Below, piece by piece: positions 24,329-32,947 of a stretch of DNA of 64,000 nt. Under the pieces are notes generated by a model. That model ran no database searches and was not told where the DNA came from. It saw only the letters and a list, made by a program, of their open reading frames with translations. Source of the stretch: Parasulfuritortus sp036391875 (lineage in GTDB: Bacteria; Pseudomonadota; Gammaproteobacteria; Burkholderiales; Thiobacillaceae); assembly GCA_036391875.1 (NCBI GenBank), contig DASVZA010000003.1, positions 85,010-149,009 on the forward strand, read 5' to 3'. Made by a program: the position numbers and the translations under genes. Position 1 is the first letter of the stretch. The number at the start of each line of letters is the position of its first letter.

Positions 24329-24862
24329 ATGCCCGATTACCGACGCGCCTGGCGCCCAGGCGGCACCTATTTCTTCACGGTCAATGCCTTGCAACGACAT
24401 GGCAATGATCTGCTCGTACGCCACATCGGACTGTTGCGCGAGGCTGTCCGGGAAATCCGTCAGCGCCACCCGTTCATCATCCATGGCTGGGTGGTATTGC
24501 CGGATCACATGCATTGCCTGATCGAACTGCCGCCTGGCGATGCGGACTTCGCCACACGCTGGCGCTTGATCAAGTCGGCCTTCTCGAAAAGGCTGCCGGT
24601 TACTGAGCGACGCTCGGCCGTGCGTCGTGCCCGCGGGGAACGGGGCCTATGGCAGCGGCGTTATTGGGAGCACTTGATCCGGGACGAGGCCGATTTCATG
24701 GCGCATATGGATTACCTGCATTTCAACCCGGTGAAACACGGCCATGTCGGGCGCGTGGCCGAGTGGCCCTATTCGACATTTCATAAGCTTGTGGCCATCG
24801 GGGATTACCCGTCGGATTGGGCAGGTGGTTCCGCTGACGATGAGCTGAATGATCTGGATTGA
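24329..24862 (+). CDS. REP-associated tyrosine transposase (RAYT)
   Basis: A 177-residue Y1 transposase of the TnpA(REP)/RAYT family, which cuts single-stranded REP sequences. The HUH metal motif is in LPDHMHCLIELP, and the catalytic Tyr is the one in YLHFNPVKHG; the N-terminal YRRAWRPGGTYFFTVN is family-typical. It is full length and intact. Inverted REPs lie 28 bases upstream and five bases downstream, the usual REPtron layout. Such genes are normally single-copy and domesticated, and are not mobile insertion sequences. Expression signals are not obvious. Confidence 0.93.
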   Translation: MPDYRRAWRPGGTYFFTVNALQRHGNDLLVRHIGLLREAVREIRQRHPFIIHGWVVLPDHMHCLIELPPGDADFATRWRLIKSAFSKRLPVTERRSAVRRARGERGLWQRRYWEHLIRDEADFMAHMDYLHFNPVKHGHVGRVAEWPYSTFHKLVAIGDYPSDWAGGSADDELNDLD

Positions 24863-24867
24863 CATTC

Positions 24868-24898
24868 GGTGCAATGCCCTTCGGTTATTGCACCCTAC
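24868..24898 (-). repeat. REP element, downstream copy
   Basis: On the minus strand: GTAG (24898-24895) then GGTGCAAT (24894-24887) and ATTGCACC (24875-24868). It differs from the upstream copy by compensating changes in the stem. Confidence 0.88.
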
Positions 24899-25027
24899 GA
24901 ATTGGTTCGTTGCTACGGATGACCGGAGGGAGGCCAAAACGGAAGTCACTGTCTGAGCAAAGCAGATGCTTGCTATCGTATGCCTTCAGTCATCAACTCA
25001 GATCAACACGGCATTCATGGCACCAAT

Positions 25028-25061
25028 GAAAAACGGGGGCGCCACACCAGCCGCCCCCGCT
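25028..25061 (-). terminator. Bidirectional intrinsic terminator
   Basis: CGGGGGCG (25034-25041), ten bases, CGCCCCCG (25052-25059). On the minus strand it is followed by five T and ends the OFA transporter operon. T-rich sequence on the other side suggests it also works in the plus direction. Confidence 0.85.
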
Positions 25062-25080
25062 TTGCTTTTTCTGCCCGCGC

Positions 25081-25203
25081 TTAGCGGAACAGCGCCATCG
25101 CCTTCTCCAGCGTCGACATGACGCCCCAGACCAGGGGAATGCCGACGTACAGCCAGAACACGATCAGGGCCACGGGGCTGGTGCCTTCGTTCGCTTGGTT
25201 CAT
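25081..25203 (-). CDS. MFS transporter small subunit (40 residues)
   Basis: A 40-residue membrane peptide: a polar N-terminus (MNQANEGTSP), one hydrophobic helix (VALIVFWLYVGIPLVWGV) and a short amphipathic end. Tiny proteins of this kind are encoded directly after oxalate/formate-antiporter-type MFS genes and are annotated as their small subunit. AGGAG lies six bases before the ATG. It follows the transporter gene by 23 bases, and a terminator closes the pair. Confidence 0.8.
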   Translation of the reverse strand: MNQANEGTSPVALIVFWLYVGIPLVWGVMSTLEKAMALFR

Positions 25204-25226
25204 TTCGTTCTCCTATCCGTTCCGGG

Positions 25227-26636
25227 TCAGCGGGTGCCGGCCGGTTGGGCCGCCGCACCACGCGGGAAGACGCCGTCGAAGTCGTCCAGCTCGTCATGGC
25301 GCATATGGTGCTTCTCGTGCACCGCGCGGATGAGCAGGTTGCAGAAGAAACCCAGGACCAGAAGGCCGGCCATGATGTACATGGTGACGGTGTAGGCGTC
25401 GGCCTTGGCCACGCCGTGGTCGATCTGGTATTCGCGGAGGTAGTTGACCAGCACCGGGCCGAGCACGCCGGCCGTGGACCAGGCGGTGAGCAGCCGGCCG
25501 TGAATACCGCCGACGTACTTGGTGCCGAAGATGTCGGCCAGGTAGGCCGGGACCGTGGCGAAGCCGCCGCCGTACATGCTCATGATCACCGCGTAGAGCA
25601 GGACGAACAGGGCCACGTTGCCGATCTGGCCCATGTAGGGCACGCTGGCGTAGAGTACGGCGCCCAAGGCGAAGAAGACGAAGTAGGTGTTCTTGCGGCC
25701 CAGGTAGTCGGAGGCCGAGGACCAGACGAAGCGGCCGCCCATGTTGAACAGGCTCAACAGGCCGACGAAGCCCGCCGCCGCGGCCGCGGTGACGGTACCC
25801 TTGAACATCTCCTGGATCATCACCGAGGCCTGGCCGAGCACGCCGATGCCGGCGGTGACGTTGAGGCAGAGCACCAGCCAGATCAGGTAGAACTGTGGCG
25901 TCTTCATGGCCTGGTCGATGTGGACGTGGTTCCTGGTGATCAGGCGGTTGTCGGTGGCGGGCGGGGTCCAGCCGGCCGGCTTCCAGTCCGGCGCCGGGAT
26001 GCGGATGGTCAGCGCGCCGATCATCATCGAGATGAAGTAGAGGACGCCCATGACGACGAAGGTCTGGGCGACGCCGACCGAGCCGGCCGATTTGAAGTGG
26101 TCCATCAGGAACACCGACAGCGGCGCGCCGATCATGGCGCCGCCGCCGAAGCCCATGATGGCCATGCCGGTGGCCATGCCGCGCCGGTCGGGAAACCACT
26201 TGATCAGGGTCGAGACCGGCGAGACGTAGCCGAGGCCGAGGCCGATGCCGCCGATCACGCCGTAGCCGAGGTAGAGCAGCCAGATCTGGTGCAGCGCGAC
26301 GCCGATGGCCGAGACGATGAAGCCGCCGCCGAAGCAGGCCGCCGCCACCGCCATGGTGACGCGCGGGCCGACCTTCTCCAGCCACTTGCCGGCGAGGGCC
26401 GCCGACAGGCCGAGGAAGACGATGGCCAGGCTGAAGACCCAGCCCAGCGTGGTCAGCTTCCAGTCGTCGGGGGCGGAGGTCGTGATGCCGATGGCCTTGG
26501 ACAGCGGGCCGTTGAACACGCTGAAGGCGTAGGCCTGCCCGATGCAGAGGTGCACCGCGAGCGCGGCCGGCGGCACCATCCACCGGTTGAAGCCGGGCCC
26601 GGCGACGATCCTGGACTTGTCGAAAAAGGAAGCCAT
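25227..26636 (-). CDS. OFA-family MFS transporter
   Basis: A 469-residue inner-membrane transporter of the oxalate/formate antiporter family of the major facilitator superfamily, with about twelve helices. Typical sequences are an N-terminal PPAALAVHLCIGQAYAFSVF, the loop motif KWFPDRRGMATGMAIMGFGG, and RFVWSSASDYLGRKNTYFVF between helices 8 and 9. The substrate is probably a small carboxylate such as formate, oxalate, lactate or pyruvate; the sequence does not decide. ATG 26636 has AGGAG eight bases upstream; the preceding in-frame GTG is less likely. It is co-transcribed with the 40-residue small subunit. Confidence 0.9.
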   Translation of the reverse strand: MASFFDKSRIVAGPGFNRWMVPPAALAVHLCIGQAYAFSVFNGPLSKAIGITTSAPDDWKLTTLGWVFSLAIVFLGLSAALAGKWLEKVGPRVTMAVAAACFGGGFIVSAIGVALHQIWLLYLGYGVIGGIGLGLGYVSPVSTLIKWFPDRRGMATGMAIMGFGGGAMIGAPLSVFLMDHFKSAGSVGVAQTFVVMGVLYFISMMIGALTIRIPAPDWKPAGWTPPATDNRLITRNHVHIDQAMKTPQFYLIWLVLCLNVTAGIGVLGQASVMIQEMFKGTVTAAAAAGFVGLLSLFNMGGRFVWSSASDYLGRKNTYFVFFALGAVLYASVPYMGQIGNVALFVLLYAVIMSMYGGGFATVPAYLADIFGTKYVGGIHGRLLTAWSTAGVLGPVLVNYLREYQIDHGVAKADAYTVTMYIMAGLLVLGFFCNLLIRAVHEKHHMRHDELDDFDGVFPRGAAAQPAGTR

Positions 26637-26978
26637 CACAGATTCTCCTTGTGAACTGAAGGTTTTACTCGGCCACCGCCGGCCCGTGGTACGGCTCGAT
26701 CGCCCCTGCGATCGGCGTTGCCGGGCGGCGCTCGGAAAGGGCGCGGCATTTTCTCATGCCGCCGGGGCCTCTGGAACGGCGGATATCGACCCGGGGCGAT
26801 CGCTGCGAACCTTCCCAGGCCGGTCGCGCCGGCCCGGCGACGCTCGAACCGGGGTTGCGGGATCGGTCTCGCCCATTCCAATCGCATATCGACGGATCGG
26901 AGAGACTGCGCCCGGTCGATCACACCCGTCGCAATTAGATGCTACCCTCGCCTGGTCCATTCACGAGGAGGAGCATCA
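26637..26978. promoter_or_regulatory. Divergent intergenic region with a palindrome
   Basis: This 342-base gap separates the OFA transporter and the DRE-TIM enzyme and must contain both promoters. A perfect inverted repeat, CGATCG, six bases, CGATCG (26697-26714), could be an operator. No confident -35/-10 pair was identified. Confidence 0.4.
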
Positions 26979-28265
26979 ATGCCGTCTGCCGCCTTGGAAA
27001 GCGCCCGCGCCATCCTGGCCGGAGCACAGGAAAAACTCGACAAGTTGCGCACCATTGAGCCTTATCTGATCGACCTCTCGCTGCGCGAAAACCCGGTCGG
27101 TGCGCGGGTCGGCCAGACCCTGCAGAACAAGCTCGACATCCTGCCCCGGATCCGCGAATTCGGTTTCCGCAACATCCTGCTCGGCACGCTCGACTACTCC
27201 ATGCCGGACGAGCTGGAGGTGGACGACGATTTCATGATCTACCTGCACGACCACCGGGTCGACATGACCGGCTGCTTCGCCTTCACCGCCATCGGCATCG
27301 TCCAGCCCGACGGCCGCTTCACGCCCAACCCGTCGCAGCTCAAGCTGAAGGACTATGGCGTACCCAACACGCTGCACGAGATCTATCTCAGCAAACAGGG
27401 CATGCAGGGCCTGTACGACCTGGAGACGCTGCTCCGCAGCCTGCCGGCCAGCATCGCCTGGCTGAACGAGAACATCCGCGGCGACCACGGCGGCCGGCCG
27501 CGCGTCATCGTCAACATCGTCGACGGCTGCGATGCCTTCGCCGACAACTTCGAGGCGGTCTGCGCGATCCTGGAACTGCTCGCCACACTGCCCATCGAGG
27601 GCGTCAGCATCGAGGACGACCGCGGCACCTTCCTGCCCTTCCAGGTCGGCGCCTACATCGCCATCGCCCGCGGCTTCCTGCCACCGCCGCTCAAGATCCT
27701 GGTCCACATACATGCCGGCGCCGGCTTCGAGAACGCCTCAGCGATCGAGGCCCTGCTCAACGGCGCCGACGGCGTCTGGGGCGGGCTGCCCAAGCGCTCG
27801 GCGATCATCGGCCACGCCTCGCTCGGCGAACTGATCGCCAACCTGGTCCGGGTCGGCAATCCCAACATGCAGGCCTACCGTCTGGACCAGCTCATGCCGC
27901 TGGCGACCGACCTGCAGGTGCTGGACGAGGAGGAAGCCGTCCCCGACGACCTGCCGATCTTGGGCCGCAACGCCTACCGGCTGCCGCTCAGCTTCTTCCG
28001 CCAGGAAGCGGGGCGCTTCATGGACCTGGCGCCGGAGACGGTCGGCGGCGAATACCGCTACCGGATCTGTCCGGTGGTCAGCGACGGCGCCGTGATCGCC
28101 GGCCGGCTGGCCGAGGTCACCGGCCGGCCGGCGGCGGACTTCCCCGAGGCGGTGCTGGAGCAGATGATCCGCCTGATGCGCCGCGACCTGCGCGCCGGCC
28201 AGCGCATCGTCTACGACGAGCCGGCCAACCTGATGCAGCTCTATCGACGCGCCCTGGAGGCATGA
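26979..28265 (+). CDS. HMG-CoA lyase-like DRE-TIM family protein
   Basis: A 428-residue enzyme that appears to belong to the DRE-TIM metallolyase superfamily (HMG-CoA lyase, isopropylmalate synthase and relatives). DLSLREN (about 32-38) replaces the usual DxTLRDG signature, and HIHAGAGFENASAIEALLNG (about 248-267) corresponds to the metal-binding HxH plus the downstream helix. It ends with a C-terminal extension of about 110 residues that I cannot assign. The changed catalytic signature means the reaction is uncertain: lyase, carboxyl transfer and Claisen condensation are all possible. GAGGAGGAG lies just before the ATG. It is divergent from the OFA carboxylate transporter, which hints at carboxylate metabolism. 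Confidence 0.6.
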   Translation: MPSAALESARAILAGAQEKLDKLRTIEPYLIDLSLRENPVGARVGQTLQNKLDILPRIREFGFRNILLGTLDYSMPDELEVDDDFMIYLHDHRVDMTGCFAFTAIGIVQPDGRFTPNPSQLKLKDYGVPNTLHEIYLSKQGMQGLYDLETLLRSLPASIAWLNENIRGDHGGRPRVIVNIVDGCDAFADNFEAVCAILELLATLPIEGVSIEDDRGTFLPFQVGAYIAIARGFLPPPLKILVHIHAGAGFENASAIEALLNGADGVWGGLPKRSAIIGHASLGELIANLVRVGNPNMQAYRLDQLMPLATDLQVLDEEEAVPDDLPILGRNAYRLPLSFFRQEAGRFMDLAPETVGGEYRYRICPVVSDGAVIAGRLAEVTGRPAADFPEAVLEQMIRLMRRDLRAGQRIVYDEPANLMQLYRRALEA

Positions 28266-28408
28266 ACCCCATCCAGGCCGCCTGCCCGGCATCGGCTTAT
28301 TGCAGTTGCAACAACGATTTGCGATAGTTTCGGCGGTTTGCAGATTCCGACAAGAAAGACTGGCGGCACAAAGAGGGTCGCCGGATGTTTTCCTTTTGAG
28401 AGGCAGTG

Positions 28409-29353
28409 ATGACAGACACCACCAACGAGCTGGAACCTGACAGCGCGGTCTACAAGACCCTGCTGGAATCGACCAAGGCCATTCCCTGGAAGATCGACTG
28501 GTCGAGCATGAAATTCGCCTACATCGGCCCGCAGATTGAACCCCTGCTCGGCTGGAAACAGGACAGCTGGATCACCGTGGAGGACTGGGCGACCCGCATC
28601 CACCCCGAGGACCGCGAGCGGGTGGTCAACTTCTGCGTCGCCCAGTCGCAGGCCGGCGTCGACCACGAGGCCGACTATCGCGCTCTGACCAAGGACGAAG
28701 GCTACGTCTGGATCCGCGACGTGGTGCACGTGGTGCGCAAGGAGAGCGGCGAGGTCGATTCGCTGATCGGCTTCATGTTCGACATCAGCGAACGCAAGCG
28801 AACCGAGGAGAAGCTGCTCTCCCTCCAGAAGGAACTGGAAGACCTGTCCTACAAGGACGGCCTGACCGGCGTGGCCAACCGGCGCATGTTCAACTCGACC
28901 CTGGAAATCGAATGGAACAATGCCCGGCGCAGCCAGCAGCCGCTCTCCGTCATCCTGCTCGACATCGATTTCTTCAAGCAATACAACGACCATTACGGCC
29001 ACATCAAGGGCGACGATTGCCTGAAGCGGGTGGGCCAGGTGCTGAGCCTGGCCGCCACCCGGCCGCGCGACTTCATCGCCCGCTTCGGCGGCGAGGAGTT
29101 CGTGCTGGTGCTGCCGGAGACCGACGCCAAGGCCGCCGAGAAGGTGGCCGAACGCTGCCGCAGCCTGGTCCTCAAGCAGCAGATACCGCACGAAAGCTCC
29201 ACCGTGAGCAACGTACTGACCATCAGCCTCGGGGTCGATACCATCGTCCCCACCGCGGAAGACAGGCCGGAACACTTCATCGACGCGGTAGACAGGCTGC
29301 TTTACCGGGCCAAACACAACGGCAGGAACCGCGCCGAATACAGCCCTCACTAG
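28409..29353 (+). CDS. PAS-GGDEF diguanylate cyclase
   Basis: A 314-residue cytoplasmic protein. A PAS domain of the PAS_3 type (about 25-130) contains WITVEDWATRIHPEDRERV and ends in DISERKRTEEKL; the GGDEF domain (about 145-310) has an intact FGGEEF. The inhibition site RxxD (RPRD) lies five residues before it, so product feedback is expected. GAGAGG is five bases before the ATG at 28409. The next gene downstream is another c-di-GMP protein 173 bases away; the two may be separate units. The signal sensed is unknown. Confidence 0.93.
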   Translation: MTDTTNELEPDSAVYKTLLESTKAIPWKIDWSSMKFAYIGPQIEPLLGWKQDSWITVEDWATRIHPEDRERVVNFCVAQSQAGVDHEADYRALTKDEGYVWIRDVVHVVRKESGEVDSLIGFMFDISERKRTEEKLLSLQKELEDLSYKDGLTGVANRRMFNSTLEIEWNNARRSQQPLSVILLDIDFFKQYNDHYGHIKGDDCLKRVGQVLSLAATRPRDFIARFGGEEFVLVLPETDAKAAEKVAERCRSLVLKQQIPHESSTVSNVLTISLGVDTIVPTAEDRPEHFIDAVDRLLYRAKHNGRNRAEYSPH

Positions 29354-29526
29354 GCGTCTGCCCCGATCCACCGGCCGCAACCGCGCGACTGGAACGCATA
29401 GCCCGCGCGGCGCAAAAACGTCTGACCGATTTGGCTATGTCAAAGGCTATACTCCGGCAATCAATGCCCTGAGGAGCCATTCCACGTGATGCGACAGGCG
29501 GCCCCTGCTGTCTTGGATTGCCGGCC

Positions 29527-31665
29527 ATGACCCGTGCCGAGGCAATCGTCGACAGCCTGCTGCGCGAAGCGGACGACCTCCTTCTTGGGCTGTTCAGCAA
29601 CGCCCTCATCGGCGTCTACGTCATCCAGGACGGCCACTTCATCTACGTCAACCAGCGTCTTGCCGAGCTGTTCGGCTATAGCCAGGACGCATTGTGCGAT
29701 CGCATGGGGCCATTGGACCTGACCGCCCCGGGCGACCGGGCCATCGCTCAGCGCGAGATCGACCGCCGCATCCATGGCGAGGTCAAGGCCAGTTTCTATC
29801 CCTTCCGCGGCGTGCGCAAGGACGGCAGCCAGATCGACGTCGAGGTGTTCGGCGTCAGCACCCGCTTCGCCGGCAAGCCGGCGATCATCGGCATGCTGCT
29901 CGACGTCTCGGAACGCAGCGCTGCGGAACGGGCAGTCGCCGACCAGTTGCGCTTCATCGCCAAGCTGATCGACACCATTCCCAGCCCGGTCTTCTACAAG
30001 GACGAAAAGGGGATCTATCTCGGCTGCAATACCGCGTTCGAGCAATACATCGGCGTCGAACGCAGCAAACTGATCGGCCGCTCTGTCTACGACATCTCCC
30101 CCAAGGATCTGGCCGACAAGTATCACGCCGCCGACCAGATGCTGTTCGACCACCCCGGTGCCCAGACCTACGAGGCCTCGGTGGCCGATGCCGACGGCAA
30201 GCGGCGCGACGTGGTCTTCTACAAGGCGACCTTCAACAAGGCCGACGGTTCGCTCGGCGGACTGGTCGGCGTGATCCTCGACATCAGCGAACGCAAGCAG
30301 ATGGAAGAGGCCATCTGGCAGCAGGCGAACTACGATGCCTTGACCGGCCTGCCCAATCGCCGCCTGTTCCGCGACAGGCTGGGCGAAGAAGTGAAGCGGG
30401 CCGAGCGCAACGAATCCGGCTTGGCCGTGCTGTTCATCGACCTGGACCGCTTCAAGACGGTGAACGACACCCTCGGCCACGACGTCGGCGACCGCTTGCT
30501 GGTCGAGGCGGCAAACCGCCTACGCGCCGCCGTGCGCCCCGCCGACACGGTCTCGCGCCAGGGCGGCGACGAATTCATCGTCATCGTGCCGGACATCGCG
30601 GACACCGATGCGGCCGGCCTGGTCGCCCGTGACATCCTCGACGCGCTGGCCACGCCGTTCGACCTGGGCGGCCGGCCGGCCTACGTCTCGGCCAGCATCG
30701 GCATCGCCTTCTATCCGGAAGACAGCCGGGAAATCGAGACCCTGGTCGGTTATGCCGACCAGGCCATGTATGCCGCCAAGGCATCCGGCCGCAACGGTTT
30801 CTGCTACTTCTCCCAGTCGATGCAGGACCACGCCATGCACCACCTCGAAACCGGCAACGACCTGCGCCGGGCCGTGGCCGAAGGCCAGTTCGAGGTCCAT
30901 TACCAACCCATCGTCGACCTGACCGACGGCCGCACCGTCAAGGCGGAGGCGCTGCTGCGCTGGAACCATCCCCGGCGCGGCATGGTGAGCCCGGCCGAAT
31001 TCATCCCGATCGCCGAGGAGATCGGCATCATCGGCGAAATCGGCAACTGGGTATTCCGGCAGGCGATGGCCGCCGCCGGCCAGTGGCAATCGAACCGATT
31101 GACCGCCCCGGCCGGTGCCCAGCCGCCCGAACCGATCCAGATCAGCATCAACATGTCGCCCCGGCAGTTCACCGCCGGCATCAGTGGCGACTGGATCGAC
31201 TACCTGAAGCGCCACGGCCTGCCGCCCGAGGTGCTGGCCGTCGAGATCACCGAAGGACTGCTGCTGGACGACAGCCCGAACGTGGTCGGCACCCTGCTCG
31301 CCTTCCGCGACGCCGGCATCCAGGTCAGCATCGACGACTTCGGCACCGGCTATTCGGCCATGTCCTACCTCAAGAAATTCGACATCGACTATCTCAAGAT
31401 CGACCGTTCATTCGTGCGCGATCTGGCCACCGACCCGGGCGATCTGGCCATCGCCGAAGCGGTCATCGTCATGGCCCACAAGCTCGGCCTGAAGGTGATC
31501 GCAGAGGGCGTCGAAACCGAGGTGCAGCGCGACCTGCTGCGCCAGGCCGGCTGCGACTACGCCCAGGGCTTTCTGTACGCCAAGCCCATGCCGCTGACCG
31601 ATTTCCAGCGCTTCGTCGCGGACAAGGCCGGAAAGCCGTGCCTTCCTTCACAGGTTGACGGCTAA
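29527..31665 (+). CDS. PAS-PAS-GGDEF-EAL c-di-GMP protein
   Basis: A 712-residue cytoplasmic protein with two PAS domains (about 15-125 and 140-260), GGDEF (about 270-430) and EAL (about 440-705). QGGDEF is intact, with RPAD five residues before it as inhibition site. The EAL set is complete (EALLRW, NMSPRQF, EITEG, DDFGTGYSAMSYL, EGVET). Either synthesis or hydrolysis could prevail, depending on ligand. No membrane segment is seen, which distinguishes it from the 7209-8810 cyclase. The ATG at 29527 lacks a strong ribosome site, and a TTG nine bases earlier is possible. The stop codon lies inside the terminal repeat of a MITE-like element. Confidence 0.93.
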   Translation: MTRAEAIVDSLLREADDLLLGLFSNALIGVYVIQDGHFIYVNQRLAELFGYSQDALCDRMGPLDLTAPGDRAIAQREIDRRIHGEVKASFYPFRGVRKDGSQIDVEVFGVSTRFAGKPAIIGMLLDVSERSAAERAVADQLRFIAKLIDTIPSPVFYKDEKGIYLGCNTAFEQYIGVERSKLIGRSVYDISPKDLADKYHAADQMLFDHPGAQTYEASVADADGKRRDVVFYKATFNKADGSLGGLVGVILDISERKQMEEAIWQQANYDALTGLPNRRLFRDRLGEEVKRAERNESGLAVLFIDLDRFKTVNDTLGHDVGDRLLVEAANRLRAAVRPADTVSRQGGDEFIVIVPDIADTDAAGLVARDILDALATPFDLGGRPAYVSASIGIAFYPEDSREIETLVGYADQAMYAAKASGRNGFCYFSQSMQDHAMHHLETGNDLRRAVAEGQFEVHYQPIVDLTDGRTVKAEALLRWNHPRRGMVSPAEFIPIAEEIGIIGEIGNWVFRQAMAAAGQWQSNRLTAPAGAQPPEPIQISINMSPRQFTAGISGDWIDYLKRHGLPPEVLAVEITEGLLLDDSPNVVGTLLAFRDAGIQVSIDDFGTGYSAMSYLKKFDIDYLKIDRSFVRDLATDPGDLAIAEAVIVMAHKLGLKVIAEGVETEVQRDLLRQAGCDYAQGFLYAKPMPLTDFQRFVADKAGKPCLPSQVDG

Positions 31666-31780
31666 GGACACGCTGATTCATTCGTCATTCCCGCGCTGGC
31701 TGGCATCCGGTCCCTTGAGCCAATGGGGTTCCCGCCTGCGCGCGGGAGCGAAAAAAGCTAATACATCAGCGTTTCCTTAG
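31662..31780. mobile_element. MITE-like element with terminal inverted repeats
   Basis: A 119-base element bounded by CTAAGGACACGCTGAT at its left end and, inverted, CTAAGGAAACGCTGAT at its right end. The interior contains a GC-rich palindrome (CCCGCCTGCGCGCGGG). It encodes no protein. Partial or decayed relatives occur at 5249-5312, 22291-22340 and 54541-54608. The left repeat supplies the TAA stop of the upstream gene. Confidence 0.72.
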
Positions 31781-31945
31781 TCGAATCCGCTCAGGCAATG
31801 GATTTTCAGCCATCGGATCTGGCGGTGGCCCGGCAGAGGCAGTCATTGCTTGAGCCGCCTGCCAAGGCCTTGGTCGACCTCGCTCGGGACAATCGTGGAC
31901 TTGCCTGTCCATAGCCAATTCTAATGCCCTGATGGCGCCGACCGA

Positions 31946-31985
31946 TTGACATAAAACACCATGTAAACGAGAATAATTATCGTTT
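31946..31985 (+). promoter_or_regulatory. Promoter with a Fur-box-like dyad
   Basis: TTGACA (31946-31951) is followed after about 17-20 bases by AT-rich sequence that could serve as -10. Overlapping it is the 21-base dyad AAACGA, nine bases, TCGTTT (31965-31985) around ATAATTAT, similar to Fur boxes. It precedes an exported protein gene by 24 bases. Iron control is inferred. Confidence 0.5.
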
Positions 31986-32009
31986 ATAACGAACTCACCT
32001 CCATGCACC

Positions 32010-32801
32010 ATGCCGCTTCGATCCAACGTACAACGATTCATTCTGGCCACCAGTGTCCTAACCAGCAGCCACGCCGTGTGGGCCCAAGACTGGAATTGCG
32101 ATGTCGATGACTACATCACCAAGTCCATCGGCATCGAGGAACCTTGGGTTGAAAACGCTGGCTATCTATTTACCCAGGTCAACAAAAGGTCGCCCTCGTC
32201 CTTGACCGTCGCCCCCGAGATAGAAGCCCGCCTGAATGAACGGTTCGGCATGGAGATCGACTTGCCCGCCTATACCACGGCCTTGCCTCTTGGGCATGGC
32301 CAAAGCGCCCTTTCTCCCTTCGGGGCCGGAATCAAGGCGGGGGTCATTCACGACTGCAATGTCGATCGTGGCCAGGCCACGCTCCTAACCTTCGAGCTTG
32401 AAGGCCAATATTGGGCAGACCGCCGCCCGGATGTGCTGCCCGATGAAGGCAATTCGATCACGGCACAGGCAATGTGGGCTCACCTTTGGTATCCCTTCTT
32501 CAACGAAGGTGAGATCGGGTATACCCAGCATGTGGGCAACGGGGTGACAAGCGGCTGGTTCGTCAACACCAGTTTCGGGAAAAACCTGGACAATCCCAGC
32601 TACTCCGTCCAGCTCGAAGCCGAAGCCGATAATCAACTGATCCTGGACAATGGCCAACGCGGCATCGAGGGCTACTTCATGCCCCAAATCGCCTATCACG
32701 CGATGCCATGGCTCTTTGCGGTCGGGGAACAAGCCAACGTCCAGCAGGGCAACTGGCACCCGAGCTGGTCGACCTGGCTGATGGTCGAAAGGGAATTCTG
32801 A
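32010..32801 (+). CDS. Exported protein of unknown function, probably outer membrane
   Basis: A 263-residue protein with a signal peptide (MPLRSNVQRFILATSVLTSS, cleavage expected after HAVWA). The mature part has alternating hydrophobic and polar residues, many aromatic positions (GQYWADRR, AHLWYPFF, PSWSTWLMVEREF) and a C-terminal Phe, features of an outer-membrane beta-barrel. Conserved Cys are two (NCDV, DCNV). No family is recognised. The upstream Fur-like dyad suggests iron-regulated expression. No clear Shine-Dalgarno sequence precedes ATG 32010. Confidence 0.7.
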   Translation: MPLRSNVQRFILATSVLTSSHAVWAQDWNCDVDDYITKSIGIEEPWVENAGYLFTQVNKRSPSSLTVAPEIEARLNERFGMEIDLPAYTTALPLGHGQSALSPFGAGIKAGVIHDCNVDRGQATLLTFELEGQYWADRRPDVLPDEGNSITAQAMWAHLWYPFFNEGEIGYTQHVGNGVTSGWFVNTSFGKNLDNPSYSVQLEAEADNQLILDNGQRGIEGYFMPQIAYHAMPWLFAVGEQANVQQGNWHPSWSTWLMVEREF

Positions 32802-32947
32802 ACGATTGGCCTAAACAGAAAAAACCGGTTTCCTCAGTCGTGGAGGCATCGCCCTACAGCCGGCCGCCTCTAACCAACCCAGATGGGCAATCATTACGGG
32901 GCAGGTCCATGCTACCGCTTCTTGACGGTCGGCTGGCCAAAACCCCG

